Shown: positions 35,144-45,999 of the stretch, piece after piece
Position numbering within the stretch: position 1 is the stretch's first letter
Layout: each line of letters begins with the position of its first letter
NCBI GenBank assembly: GCA_004352715.1
Contig: SCFE01000010.1
Span: forward strand, 1,252,246-1,316,245
DNA: 64,000 nt
Reading direction: 5' to 3'
Source: Hofstenia miamia
Lineage: Eukaryota; Xenacoelomorpha; Acoela
Notes under the pieces: generated by a model
Database searches by the model: none
What the model was told of the DNA's origin: nothing
What the model saw: only the letters and a program-made list of their open reading frames with translations
Position numbers and translations under genes: made by a program

Positions 35144-36549
35144 TTTCTATTTGTTTGAGTAGTAGCAGGTTTGGCTAAATTTCTTTTTAATGTTTGTGTC
35201 AGGACTAAATTCTAAAAATTAAAAATTTTTCAAATATTAATGTTTTGCCCTACAGCCCATTTGGTACAATAATTAAATTATTTACAGTGGTCTGCATTAA
35301 TATTCGTTGCTCTCTATCATAGTCCAAAATCTTGCATTTATAAATTCACAGTGTTATTATGCATACATCATTTTAATTAAATAATTGTTTGCAATTAAAC
35401 ATTCAAGTGTTTGCATCACAAGTTCAGTATCAAACAAAGTTGAATAAACTTATTTGTTATTTTAGTTTTTTCTTCATTGTAAGATTCATCCTAATTATTT
35501 TAGGCTAATTATATTTTAGGCATTCCTGTTTTTACTAATTTTTGATTATATTAACTCATTTAGTCATATTTATTGTTGTTTTAATATATTGGCTATATTA
35601 TTTGTATATATAAAAATTGATTGAGTTAAAAATTTCTTAATTTAACTTCTTTTCAAGATGTATTGGTGCATTGTTCCTGGGCACACTAACATAAGGGAAA
35701 TGTTGTGCACAACTCAATTTAATTGCTTCTAGGAATGACTTCCAGAGGTGTGTGCAATTTTGGAAACATTGATAGTTATGTTGCAGATAGCTTGTGTACA
35801 AAAGAAATTGAATGAGGGCTGCAACATTTTGGAAAATGTTTTATTTGTAAGTCATATTGAACCATTTACAGGGTGTTGGCAATGGTTGGAAATTGCGAAC
35901 TGCATGAAAAGTCAGTTACTGTCTTGACCTTCCTGGAAATTCAATTTTATTGATGTAATTGCATATATGTATTTTAAAACTCAATTTCATGTTAAGGACG
36001 CAATAATCTTTGCGTTTTCTAGTATATTTTTAAATAATTTATAATCAAAGCCTACATATATTATTTCCCAACTATCGTATTACAATAAGAAAACCAATTT
36101 GATATAGTATTTAGTACTAAATTTTTATCTCGAAAGCAAAATCAATGTGTTGGGGAAACATCAAAAATGGTAGTAGTTAGAAATATATATAAAAATAGAT
36201 AAAATATCCTTTGTTTAGGACTATAATGTGAACTGTCAAAATTTACAAAAACATTGGTTAAGCTATAAAAGCTCAAAAACATCTTATTGGGACACAAAAA
36301 ACTAAAAAAGATTGTTAATCTGACTTTCAATGATGCCGGATCAGGCGGGGAGAATGAATTCTATCACTAGAATCTGGAGCTTAGCATGTTGTAAGAAGCA
36401 TTTTCGAGATAGATTCAAGAACAGCAATTTATAAAATATTGAAAGCTATCCCTTTCATCCTACAGATTGATATTTTCACATATTTCTTAAATGTCAAATT
36501 GATGCATATCTAAATTTTTATAGTTTGGATGGCATTTTTCATAAATGCC

Positions 36550-36606
36550 AATACTTCTCAATAATATAATTTATGTCATACATAAATTATATTATTGAGA
36601 AGTATT
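36550..36606. repeat. Perfect 57-bp hairpin in left arm
   Basis: A 27-bp stem (36550-36576 with 36580-36606) pairs without mismatch around the loop CAT. The mirror copy is at 41902-41956. The stem is perfect in both arms although flanking sequence differs by substitutions and a ~25-bp indel. It may be a very small MITE or a conserved hairpin. Confidence 0.85.
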
Positions 36607-37227
36607 GTTTTCCATCCTACCACAAATTTCCTATCATTTATTGTAATAACCAATTTAGATGGTATGATGTAATCCCTTACATTCATTACAGAAAATTCAT
36701 TATAACAAAAAATGTTCCAATCAGAATTGCTTGTGTGTCCCTAACCCAAATAAAAGTTATATATCTGCATGCTTAGTAGAAGTTTTAAGAACACACATTT
36801 GTACATTGCAAAATAATGTGACTAGTAAATTAGTTAACTTTGTTACTATAGCGCACAGAAATCAGAACCTTTAAGCTCTTGTAAGACAATGATTTAAATT
36901 ACCTTGAAATTGTTGTATGGTGACACCACAAAGTCGAATAATTAGCTATTCAAATGATGTTCAGAACTTAAAAATCATTACAACTTGTTCAAGATATTAT
37001 TCATTAAATACCATCTTTAAAATTATGCAAACCCAAATGCATTATGTAACACTAGGTCTGCTTAAGCCAATATATCAAATTTCATTTCCTTCTATGTAAA
37101 TGAATTTTACAAGTCTGGTTGATATTTATGTGAAATTTACCTAAAATACTTAAGAGCACATTAATTACATACTTCGAATATTGGTCATAGGTATAAGAAT
37201 GTCAATAATGGAATATAGTTTATTAAA

Positions 37228-37470
37228 TAAAATCCCCATGTGGGAAAGATTAATTTGTTTTATTCAGAAGACAATTATCTAAATGAATTACAGTACATGA
37301 GACGACTTCTAGTGTTTCTGATAATGTTGCATAAATGTTGAAATAGAGATATGGAAGCATCAAGTTTAAGTTTAATAAAATTTATTGAAATCATTATCAG
37401 AAAATCTTTACAACTGAACTTAAACACCAACAATTATATAAATAAATTAATCTACTATAATTAAAAATTT
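37228..37470 (+). pseudogene. Penelope GIY-YIG relic, left arm
   Basis: Plus-strand phases read YKIPCGK, then ILRRQLSK-type sequence and IKFIEIIIRKSLQLNLNTN. These match in order the segments IIYQIKCTCGEDYIG, SRRQLSRRIKE and IIESIFIKSLQPSLNTKED at 61196-61560. The C-x-CG and YIG core is decayed and stops are frequent. The mirror copy is in the right arm. Confidence 0.55.
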
Positions 37471-37629
37471 TGATTATTGTTATAAAATATAGCAAACATA
37501 GAGGGCATATTTTTCAAAGCATTCCACTGCCAACTCAACTGTATTTATCTGAATGTTATTAAATATTTGGGTATTCAGTTCTCATTCTTTAACTATATCT
37601 TATTAATGTCAAAACATTCATATTTAATT

Positions 37630-38045
37630 TGGTTTTTCATTCATTTTGTAATGGGATGTTAGGTCAGCCTCTTTCCACCAGCCTTAAGATCCAATATGAT
37701 TAATAGTTTGAATTTTTAAGGTCTTTACTTGGTTTTCTAAATCATTTAAATTGTTCTTGCTATTTAGCTGTTTTCTTCTTTGTAGCTTTCTTAATTTATA
37801 CTTTAACAATGGTGTCATCCATATGGGGTCTTGATCAGACATTATCAGTTTTCTTAGGACAGCAAATATCATACATTGGAACAATAATTCTTTCTAAGTT
37901 TGTTGGAGCTTCACTAATATTTTCATTTTTCAAGATTCTTTCGAAGTTAGTAGTTGAAATCATTTGATATAGATCCTTCTTTGTTTTCCATGATACAACT
38001 CTTATTGAAGTTTTCCTTTTACTGCTGGTATTCTTCATTTTGGAC
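37630..38045 (-). pseudogene. LINE ORF2 linker between endonuclease and RT
   Basis: Two overlapping frames. One contains MKNTSSKRKTSIRVVSWKTK, KRILKNENISEAPTN-type sequence and MYDICCPKK. The next reads DPIWMTPLLKYKLRKLQRRK, a hallmark of the segment after the endonuclease SDH, and ends WWKEADL. A frameshift near 37850 separates them. Confidence 0.75.
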
Positions 38046-39150
38046 TTATTATTAATCCCAAATGATCTGTGTTAATTCTTTGGTTTTATTGTTGAAATTG
38101 ATGTCAAGCAAGGAGGTTGATTAGATAATATTCGATCTAATTTTGATCCATTCCTTGTGGGAGGAGTATCCATTAGGCCGCGCGCAAACAATACAACTTT
38201 TATTGTGAAACCAATTAAGATAAGAAACCAAATTGGAGGAATGAAAATAATTTCAAAATTATCCTATCACATTGCTTGCAATAATTGGATTAGCAACGAA
38301 AGTTTTATCATTTGCAGGCAACCTTAAATTTAAATCAGTATCAATAGAGATTCCTAGTAAATCTAATTGATTGAAATCTCCACCAATTTGAATGAATGCT
38401 AATGGATGGGAGGTTGATTAGATAATATTCGATCTAATTTTGATCCATTCCTTGTGGGAGGAGTATCCATTAGGCCGCGCGCAAACAATACAACTTTTAT
38501 TGTGAAACCAATTAAGATAAGAAACCAAATTGGAGGAATGAAAATAATTTCAAAATTATCCTATCACATTGCTTGCAATAATTGGATTAGCAACGAAAGT
38601 TTTATCATTTGCAGGCAACCTTAAATTTAAATCAGTATCAATAGAGATTCCTAGTAAATCTAATTGATTGAAATCTCCACCAATTTGAATGAATGCTAAT
38701 GGATCTTCTGAGATTATCTTGTTTGCAATTGTTGTTATATATTCTATTAATTCATAATCATAGAATATGTACGACAAGAATCTGGTGAATGATAAATTAC
38801 GTTCAAATATATATTTCTAGAATTAGATACTTTTATTTTCAGCCATAATGACTCAAATTTTGAACTAGCATCATATAAATTAGCATTTAATGAATTTCAA
38901 ACATAGATAAGCACGCCACCACCTTTATGCAATCGACTACCAAAGATTTTGTCTACAAAAGCATACATCACAATCTTTTCAAAAGTTCTTGAATCCATCA
39001 AAAGTAATAAAACTACTTGCACCTTAGTATATTGAAATGTTACTGCGAGAATACAGCTATCAAGATTGTATTTGTTTACATCTTAAAATAAAAACTTGCA
39101 TGATTTCATTATAGTTCTTTGGTTATAAATTTCAACTTTTTAATTGATCT
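38046..39150 (-). pseudogene. LINE ORF2 APE endonuclease, with 297-bp tandem duplication
   Basis: The 73-codon frame at 38556-38777 has LAFIQIGGDFNQLDLLG, the GGDFN active-site motif. TRNGSKLDRIL follows in another phase (about 38110-38170), the T-R-x-G-S-x-LD-x-I motif, and TDHLGLI near 38070 stands for SDH. A segment of 297 bp (38112-38408) is repeated exactly as 38409-38705, splitting the gene. NVIYHSPDS near 38790-38820 is the upstream beta-strand. Dead copy. Confidence 0.75.
38112..38705. repeat. Exact 297-bp tandem duplication
   Basis: 38112-38408 and 38409-38705 read the same at every position compared, inside an otherwise decayed LINE. It is therefore either very recent or an assembly error, though no N marks the junction here. 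Confidence 0.9.
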
Positions 39151-39214
39151 TACGTTCAGTACTAGAATTGACGGTAATAGTGATTTTGATTTGTTACTCT
39201 TGGTTTCTGATAAT

Positions 39215-40207
39215 GTTCTTATTCAAATATTTGGAGTTTGACCAGTTCCCCAGTCAGTTCTTTCAATTAATCGAGTTTTTTCTTTTATAAGCAGAGGACA
39301 ATTGACATCAAATACACTATGATGTAATTTGCAGTTTTGACAACTAGGATTTGATTTTGCTGCAGAGAAATTTTTGCTCTCATGGCTAAAACCAAAATGT
39401 GAACATTTTTCACTGAGCCAACAAAATTTTGACATTTAAAGCAATGTTTAGGTTTCAACTAATCTTCGATTCTGCAATACTTGTTTTCTACTATTATGTA
39501 TGGATTTCGAAGCAAAGCTTTTCTTAAATTGGGTGATACCTCGACAACTACATTCCAATCAGGCGATGGAACTGAAAATGAAAATAAAACTTTAAAATCA
39601 CTTTTGTTTGTATATAAGACTTGCATAGTTTTGATTAAAATGTCTTTTAGTTGATCTTTATCTAAATTATTGTTGTTTGTTTCGGTATTCCTTTAAATAT
39701 CTTTGGTTTCATCCTAAACATTTGCTTAGTTTCAAAGCCCATTGATGAAACATTTGAAATTATTGCTTGGGAATCATTATTTTCTTTAATTTCAATAATT
39801 ACTTTTCCAGATTTTAATCAATCAGATTTTATAATACCTGGGTGTTTATTTGTCAATTTTGACCGTAAATGTTTTTCAAATTCTCTTGTTTGAACATTAT
39901 TTACCGGATTATCAGATAGATTAACAAGAATCTTTTTATTTGAGGATTTTAGAGCACCACTATATTGTTTAGTATTATAATGATCATGTGGATCACTCTG
40001 TTTCTGCGCATTGTTTACAGAGGGTTTACTTGTTGTTTCAAATAATTTACGAATTCAATTAGATTTTACCTTAGATATTGATTCTCTAATTAAATTCATA
40101 TTTGTCGTTGACATTTGCTTCATTGAGCCATGAATTTGAATGGCAAGTTTATTGATTGTGTCCAATGGTTCAAGAATGTCTTGAATAGAAGTATCTTGAT
40201 CTGTCAT
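39215..40207 (-). pseudogene. LINE ORF1 (nucleic-acid binding, zinc knuckles)
   Basis: It starts at an ATG near 40207 (MTDQDTSIQDILEPLDTINK). A middle part reads KSSNKKILVNLSDNP and GKVIIEIKENNDSQAI, resembling the RRM-like fold of Jockey-type ORF1. NLRKALLRNPYIIVENKYCR, then LKPKHCFKCQNF, gives the start of a zinc knuckle. After a frameshift, the 70-codon frame at 39223-39435 has C-x4-C-x3-FGFSHESKNF and CQNCKLHHSVFDVNC, further CCHC knuckles. At least four stops or shifts. Confidence 0.7.
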
Positions 40208-40418
40208 TTGATTAATGTCGTAAAATGTAGAACTAAGTTTAAATGGAGAGGATTATAATATATTTCAGCAGGGAGAAAGGGGAGGGTGATAAATGCCGGA
40301 TTGCAATCCAAAAATTGTGTTCTGAAGAACAGCCATACATGTAGTAAATTCTTTATTTATAAAAAATCTTTAAATTAAACGCGTTAAATATTTTGGAACT
40401 ATTCAGTTTCCCACATAA

Positions 40419-40441
40419 AGAGAGAGAGAGAGAGAGAGAGA
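40419..40441. repeat. (GA)n microsatellite
   Basis: AG dinucleotides, 5' of the spacer LINE ORF1. Confidence 0.95.
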
Positions 40442-41024
40442 ATTGTGTAATTATCTTCAGGAAGACTTTTGAAAAGGTTACCTTACTACTAAATTATACC
40501 AAATTAATTTTAAGATAACGAAGAAGTAGCCTAATTTAATAAACAACGATATTCAAGGTTGAATATAAATTCATAGTTCAATAAAAATCAAATTTCTAAC
40601 ATGTGCACAATTGTACACATTGTGTCTGAAGGGGATATGAGGTTCATTTGATGCGAATTTGCTTTTTCTATTTGAAGTTCAAACTAATCAGTATTATTAT
40701 TCTGGGCAAAATCCGTAGAGATACTATCAAAAATTCTTAAGGAATTAGCCCTGTATTGTATTTATATTTGAATAAGATCAGAAAATCTTCTGATGATGGA
40801 GATGATTGATATTATCTATACATTTTTCACTAGATTTATCGACTTAATGATATCTTTTATGGTGAATCTAATGTAGTGACATTGACATTAATAACATATA
40901 GTTAAAGAATGAGAACTGAATACCCAAATATTTAATAACATTCAGATAAATACAGTAGAGTCGCCAGTGGAATGCTTTGCAAAATATGCCCTCTATATTT
41001 GCTATATTCTAACAATAATCAAAA

Positions 41025-41300
41025 TTGTAAATTTTTAATTATAGTAGATTAATTTATTTATATAATCGTTGGTGCTTAAGTTCAGTTGTAAGGATTTTCT
41101 GATAATAATTTCAATAAATTTTATAAAACTTGAAATTGATGCTTCCATATCTGTATTTCAACATTTATGCAACATTTTTGGATTATCAGAAACACTAGAA
41201 GTCGTCTCATGTTCTGTAATTCATCTAGATAATTGTCTTCTGGATAAAACAAATTAATCTTACCCGCATGGGGATTTTATTTAATAAATTATATTCTATT
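41025..41300 (-). pseudogene. Penelope GIY-YIG relic, right arm
   Basis: Minus-strand reading gives IKSPCG, LSRRQLSR and ITEHETTSSVSDN, then SFIKFIEIIIRKSLQLNLST. It retains SRRQLSR better than the left-arm copy. Stops interrupt. A 62-codon plus-strand frame at 41069-41257 is only the antisense of this relic. Confidence 0.55.
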
Positions 41301-41901
41301 ATTGACATTCTTATACCTATGACCAATATTCGAAGTATGTCGTTAATGTGCTCTTAAGTATTTTAGGTAAATTTCACATAAATATCAACCAGACTTGTAA
41401 AATTCATTTACATAGAAGGAAATGAAATTTGATATATTGGCTTAAGCAGACCTAGTGTTACATAATGCATTTGGGTTTGCATAATTTTAAAGATGGTATT
41501 TAATGAATAATATCTTCAACAAATTGTAATGATTTTTAAGTTCTGAACATCATTTGAATAGCTAATTATTCGACTTTGTGGTGTCACCATACAACAATTT
41601 CAAGGTAATTTAAATCATTGTCTTACAAGAGCTTAAAGGTTCTGCTTTCTGTGCGTTATAGTAACAAAGTTAACTAATTTACTAGTCACATTATTTTGCA
41701 ATGTACAAATGTGTGTTCTTAAAACTTCTACTAAGCATGCAGATATATAACTTTTATTTGGGATAGGGAGACACAAGCAATTCAGATGGGAACATTTTTT
41801 GTTATAATGAATTTTCTGTAATGAAGGTGAGGGATTACATCATACCATCTAAATTGGTTATTACAAAAAATGATCGGAAATTTGTGGTAGGACAGAAAAC
41901 A

Positions 41902-41956
41902 ATACTTCTCAATAATATAATTTATGTATGACATAAATTATATTATTGAGAAGTAT
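41902..41956. repeat. Perfect hairpin in right arm
   Basis: A 26-bp perfect stem around the loop ATG; mirror of 36550-36606. Confidence 0.85.
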
Positions 41957-42892
41957 ATTTAGATATGCATCAATTTGACAAAAAGAAATATGTGAAAATA
42001 TCCATCTGTAGGATGAAAGGTATAGCTTTAAATAGTTTCTAAATTGCTGTTCTTGAATCTATCTCTAAAATGCTTATCTTAAAACACGCTAAGCTCCAGA
42101 TTCTAGTGATAGCATTCATTCTCCCCGCCTGACCCGGCATCATTAAAAGTCAAATTAACAATCTTTTTTAGTTTTTTTGTGTCCCAAACAGATGTTTTTG
42201 AGCTTTTATAGCTTAACCAATGTCTTTGGAAATTTTGACAGTTCACATTATAGTCCTAAAAGAAGGATATTGTATCTATTCTTATATACATTTCTAACTA
42301 CTACCATTTTTGATGTTTCCCCAACACATTGATTTTGCTTTGGAGATAAAAATTTAGTACTAAATACTATATCAAATTGGTTTTCTTATTGTAATACGAT
42401 AGTTGGGAAATAATATATGTAGGCTTTGATTATAAATTATTTAAAAATATACTAGAAAACGCAAAGATTATTGCGTCCCTAACATGAAATTGAGTTTTAA
42501 AATACAGATATGCAATTACATCAATAAAATTGAATTTCCAGGGAGGTCAAGACAGTAACTGTGACTTTTCATGCAGTTCACGATTTCCCATCAGTGCCAA
42601 TACCCTGTAAATGGTTCAATATGACTTACAAATAAAACATTTCCCAAGATGTTGCAGCACTCATTCAATTTCTTTTGTACACAAGCTATCTGCAACATCA
42701 TTATCGATGTTTCCACAATTGCACACACCTCTGGAAGTCCTTCCTAGAAGCAATTAAATTGAGTTGTGGGCAACATTTCCCTTATGTTAATGTGCCCAGG
42801 CACAGTGGACCAATAAAACCTGAAAAGAAGTTAAATTAAGAAATTTCTATCTTAAGCAATTTTTATATATACAAATAATATAGCCATTATAT

Positions 42893-43806
42893 ACAAACAC
42901 CATTGGCGGCTCATACGTGTAAGCAAGGCAAGCAGTGCTTGCCCATTAATTCTTTTATAAATGAATTTCATTCTTAATTGTATCAGTTTATATCTATACA
43001 ATTGTACAAATCGTAAATTCTTAGTTTCCTTAAAACAACATTCATTACGCTTTGCTTTAAAAATAATTAAATGATTGCGCCACAGCAAGCAGATGCCTTA
43101 ATGCTGTACCTACGCTCACTCATGCGATTAAATCAGATCCGTTTTCTTCATTTCATTGCGCGAAGATTTAGCTAGCAAGACAAGCAGTCCGTTCATTGCT
43201 TCGCATTGATCGAAACACTGTTGTTGTAAAAGAATCAGGCGAAATATTTTCGTTCCATACAATAACCCAAAAGTAGACATGAATTATTTAAATATCAATC
43301 AGAAACATTGCTCTATTCAAGCAGTGCCGGAAACAGAATATATTTTCTCAATCTTGAAAAACGTTGTAATTAATCTCAAGTTTGCTATCATTGGCATGGC
43401 TCCAATTGTAAATCGATAAATTTCGTATTCGATATTTGACATGCATGATTTGTCGACTGCCTTTGCTGAAATTTGTAAATATCTGATTTAATACAAACTA
43501 TTGGATTTTGAGCAGCGTCTGCAGAATGATTATTTTCTGTTTAAAGCAAATTTAAACACATTCAAGAGTAACTGATTAGAGGAGAAAAAACTAAATGAAT
43601 TTTTAGCAATTTTTTTGAAAATATTTTACTAAATGAACTGCTTTACTAATATTTTTATAGTAATAATATCACAAATATCTTTTTGAAAAAATCGCCCTCA
43701 GGTATTTCAAATATAAATATATTTTTCATGGTTTATTATTTATACAAATTTGTTTGCTTAAAAATATTTGCTTGCCTAGCAAACACGAGCCGCCACTGAC
43801 AAACAC
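42893..43806. mobile_element. hAT non-autonomous element with 8-bp TSD
   Basis: The element 42901-43798 begins CATTGGCGGCTCATACG and ends, as reverse complement, CAGTGGCGGCTCGTG, followed inward on both sides by AGGCAAGCA. Perfect direct repeats ACAAACAC flank it (42893-42900 and 43799-43806), the 8-bp duplication expected for hAT. The left arm has the uninterrupted site near 35590. No transposase: a 78-codon frame covers only the left end. Confidence 0.92.
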
Positions 43807-44105
43807 CGATAAATATGAATAAATGAGTTAATATAATTCAAAAATTTGTAAAAACAGGAATGCCTAAAATATAATTAGCCTAAAATAACTAGGATGAATC
43901 TTACAATGAAGAAAAACCTAAAATACCAAATAAGTTTATTTAACTTTGTTTGATACTGAACTTGTGATGCAAACACTTGAATGTTTAACTGCAAACAATT
44001 ATTTAATCAAAATGATGTATGCATAATAACACTGTGAATTTATAAATACGAGATTTCGTACTATGATAGAGAGCAACGAATATTCATGCAGACCACTGTA
44101 AATAA

Positions 44106-44111
44106 TTTATT
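44106..44111 (-). terminator. Possible polyadenylation signal of the kinase gene
   Basis: AATAAA on the minus strand about 130 nt after the kinase stop codon. The sequence match is common by chance in AT-rich DNA. Confidence 0.3.
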
Positions 44112-44238
44112 TTTTGTACCAAACAGGCTGTAGGGCAAAACATTAATATTTGAAAAATATTAATTTCTAGAATGTAGTCTTGACACAAACATTAAAAAGA
44201 AATTTAGGCAAACCTGCTACCACTCAAACAAATAAAAA

Positions 44239-45504
44239 TTATTCACATAAACCATTTAAAAGTTCTTCAGTAGATGGCCGCTGATCAAAATTGTGATTTA
44301 AGCATTTTTGTATAATTTTCATTTCCTTTTCATTTCCACAGCAAAATTTTCTGCAAAATATTATATCTTTACTTTTAAGAGGTTTAACTATGGCATTAAA
44401 TTCGGACATTGTTCCGTAACTTTTAGTACACATCGAGAAGAAAATCATGCCTAAGCTATATATATCGATTGTAGGCTTACAATCTACTAAATTACCAGCT
44501 GATACCTCAGGAGGTTGATAATAAGGTGTACCGGATGATCCTACCTTGCATGGTTCCTCAAATGATATTGACAGGCCGAAGTCACCAATTTTTATAATGT
44601 TCTCCGGAACAATGAATATATTAGAAGGCTTTAAATCTCGATGTAGGATTTTCTTACTATGAATGTGATTTAGTCCTGATAAAATTTGCTTAAAATAATG
44701 CCAACGCAGATCTTTATTACAATGAAGACCATCAGAAATTCTGTCTCCAAGGGTAGACGTTTCACATAATTCCATCTGTATATAGAGTGCAAGATTAGAG
44801 TTCTTACTATCACCTTTGGAAGATGTAGAAGATATCATGCTACAATCAAAAGTAGAGGAAGATTTGCAAGATGAGACGAATCGACAAATATCCAACCAAG
44901 AATAATAGTAGCGTACTACATTTATGTGATTTAATTGTGCAAGATGCACAGCTTCTTTAAGTGTGTTAGCTTTATTGTTTAGTTTAACTTGTTTTATTGC
45001 ATAATCTTGTTGATCAAGATGTCTGTGTGCCTTAATGACTTTGCCAAATGTACCACTACCTAAAGTATCTAACTTTATAAAGTCCTCATTAAATAAGTCA
45101 CGAGTTTTGGGTTTTGATTCCGAACTGCCATCTTGACTTGCACAGCTGTAATCATCTGTAGTGGCAGCATAAGAAGAAATAACTTTACTAATACCATAGG
45201 AAATGTCCTTTATATCATTTGATTCATTTAATAAATCTCGAATTTTTAAATTTACCAAATTCTTCTGATTCTCTGTTATACCAACAGTTTTCTCCACCAT
45301 TATTACGAGTGGTATTTTATTTTTGCATTGTACCCTAAGTTGTACAAAGACATTCTTTTTTCCATCAAAATATTTCTTTAATGGGTATATGGTTATGCTA
45401 AATGACACTTCCCATTGTACATTTGAAATGCAATCTCCTACAATTGAATTTTGTAATTCTAACTCATTTAATAAATTAAATGACATTTCAGAGAAATTAT
45501 CCAT
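44239..45504 (-). CDS. Intronless RWD-kinase, eIF2-alpha-kinase (GCN2)-like
   Basis: 421 codons from ATG at 45504, uninterrupted. Residues about 9-95 fit an RWD domain (NELELQNSIVGD start, strands ending in IPLVIMV, then a C-terminal helix), as at the N-terminus of GCN2. Residues 142-417 are a protein kinase: glycine loop LGSGTFGKV 148-156, Lys171 in YAIKQ, Glu184, an insert of ~33 residues (206-238) between N-lobe strands as in eIF2-alpha kinases, YIQMELCE 241-248, HRDLKPSN 288-295, DFG 308-310, GTPYYQPPE 325-333, DIYSLG 347-352 and Arg409 in QRPST. All catalytic residues are present. The HisRS-like and C-terminal domains of full GCN2 are absent, and there are no introns, which suggests a retrocopy or a compact paralogue. 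Residues 384-390 differ from the left copy through two compensating indels. Likely phosphorylates eIF2-alpha under stress; the activator is unknown. Confidence 0.85.
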   Translation of the reverse strand: MDNFSEMSFNLLNELELQNSIVGDCISNVQWEVSFSITIYPLKKYFDGKKNVFVQLRVQCKNKIPLVIMVEKTVGITENQKNLVNLKIRDLLNESNDIKDISYGISKVISSYAATTDDYSCASQDGSSESKPKTRDLFNEDFIKLDTLGSGTFGKVIKAHRHLDQQDYAIKQVKLNNKANTLKEAVHLAQLNHINVVRYYYSWLDICRFVSSCKSSSTFDCSMISSTSSKGDSKNSNLALYIQMELCETSTLGDRISDGLHCNKDLRWHYFKQILSGLNHIHSKKILHRDLKPSNIFIVPENIIKIGDFGLSISFEEPCKVGSSGTPYYQPPEVSAGNLVDCKPTIDIYSLGMIFFSMCTKSYGTMSEFNAIVKPLKSKDIIFCRKFCCGNEKEMKIIQKCLNHNFDQRPSTEELLNGLCE

Positions 45505-45890
45505 TTGTTATTTGCGAAGGTTTCTACTAATAGGAATTTACTTAGAACTGACCAACACTTTCTTAAAACTGACATAGCAAATCTCGTCTGAATTTGTATA
45601 AAATAATCACTATATATACATCAAATCCAAATCTGCTATTAGTTTTCTTAAAACTCATATTTATTATTGCAATATTTCTAATAAAATAACAACCAATTAA
45701 AGTGTTGAATTTTGCACAGTTGTTAGATTAAAGTGTCATTTTGACTTTATTGAATAATCCCTGTAACTTTGAAAAATTTTTAGATGCTTATCATTAATAC
45801 TTTCTTGGTATTTTTGTATCTTCTGGTTGTTACAAATTTGTACTTGGTACTTTTAGATATGCTTAATTTGAAATGTCAATAATTATTTCC

Positions 45891-45999
45891 ATGTATGAAC
45901 AGATGCATTATTCAACTGAATATTTTCATTAACTGATTCAACTTAAAGCATTTACCAAGTTAGGAGGAGTGAATTGGCATATTTTGCTATCAGGACAAT
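45891..45999. other. Junction between right arm and repeat R
   Basis: Unique AT-rich sequence. ACAAT at 45995-45999 precedes repeat R and recurs at 47102-47106 just after it; it may be a 5-bp target duplication. Confidence 0.35.

Larger units (their letters stand above)
33686..37612 (+). repeat. Large inverted duplication, left arm
   Basis: Matches the reverse complement of 40878-45890 from end to end: kinase gene, its 5' and 3' flanks, a perfect hairpin and a Penelope relic, all in mirror order. The outer limit is near AATAATTATTGACATTT (33684) against its complement near 45890. The inner limit is CTATATCTTATTAATGTCAA (about 37600) against about 40880. Differences include loss of ~320 bp of kinase 5' sequence here and absence of the hAT element found in the right arm. 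Confidence 0.95.
37613..40877 (-). mobile_element. Spacer LINE: 5' half only (ORF1 and endonuclease)
   Basis: The palindrome spacer reads on the minus strand as a LINE in normal order: 5' region with a (GA)n tract, ORF1 (start about 40207), endonuclease and the linker before RT. The linker's last recognisable residues (WWKEADLTSHYKMNEKP, near 37630-37680) are followed at once by the left arm. No RT, thumb or 3' tail is present. LINE insertions normally lose the 5' end, so the missing 3' half points to a break at the arm junction. Confidence 0.85.
40878..45890 (-). repeat. Large inverted duplication, right arm
   Basis: Mirror image of 33686-37612. It is longer because it keeps the kinase 5' part (RWD domain) and contains a 898-bp hAT element at 42901-43798. 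Confidence 0.95.

Noticed and set aside
41069-41257. 62-codon plus-strand frame in the right arm
   Set aside because: Antisense of the Penelope GIY-YIG relic; 61332-61514 (minus) is the same kind of shadow.
42852-43088. 78-codon frame at the left end of the hAT element
   Set aside because: It spans the TSD and TIR and has no transposase motif.
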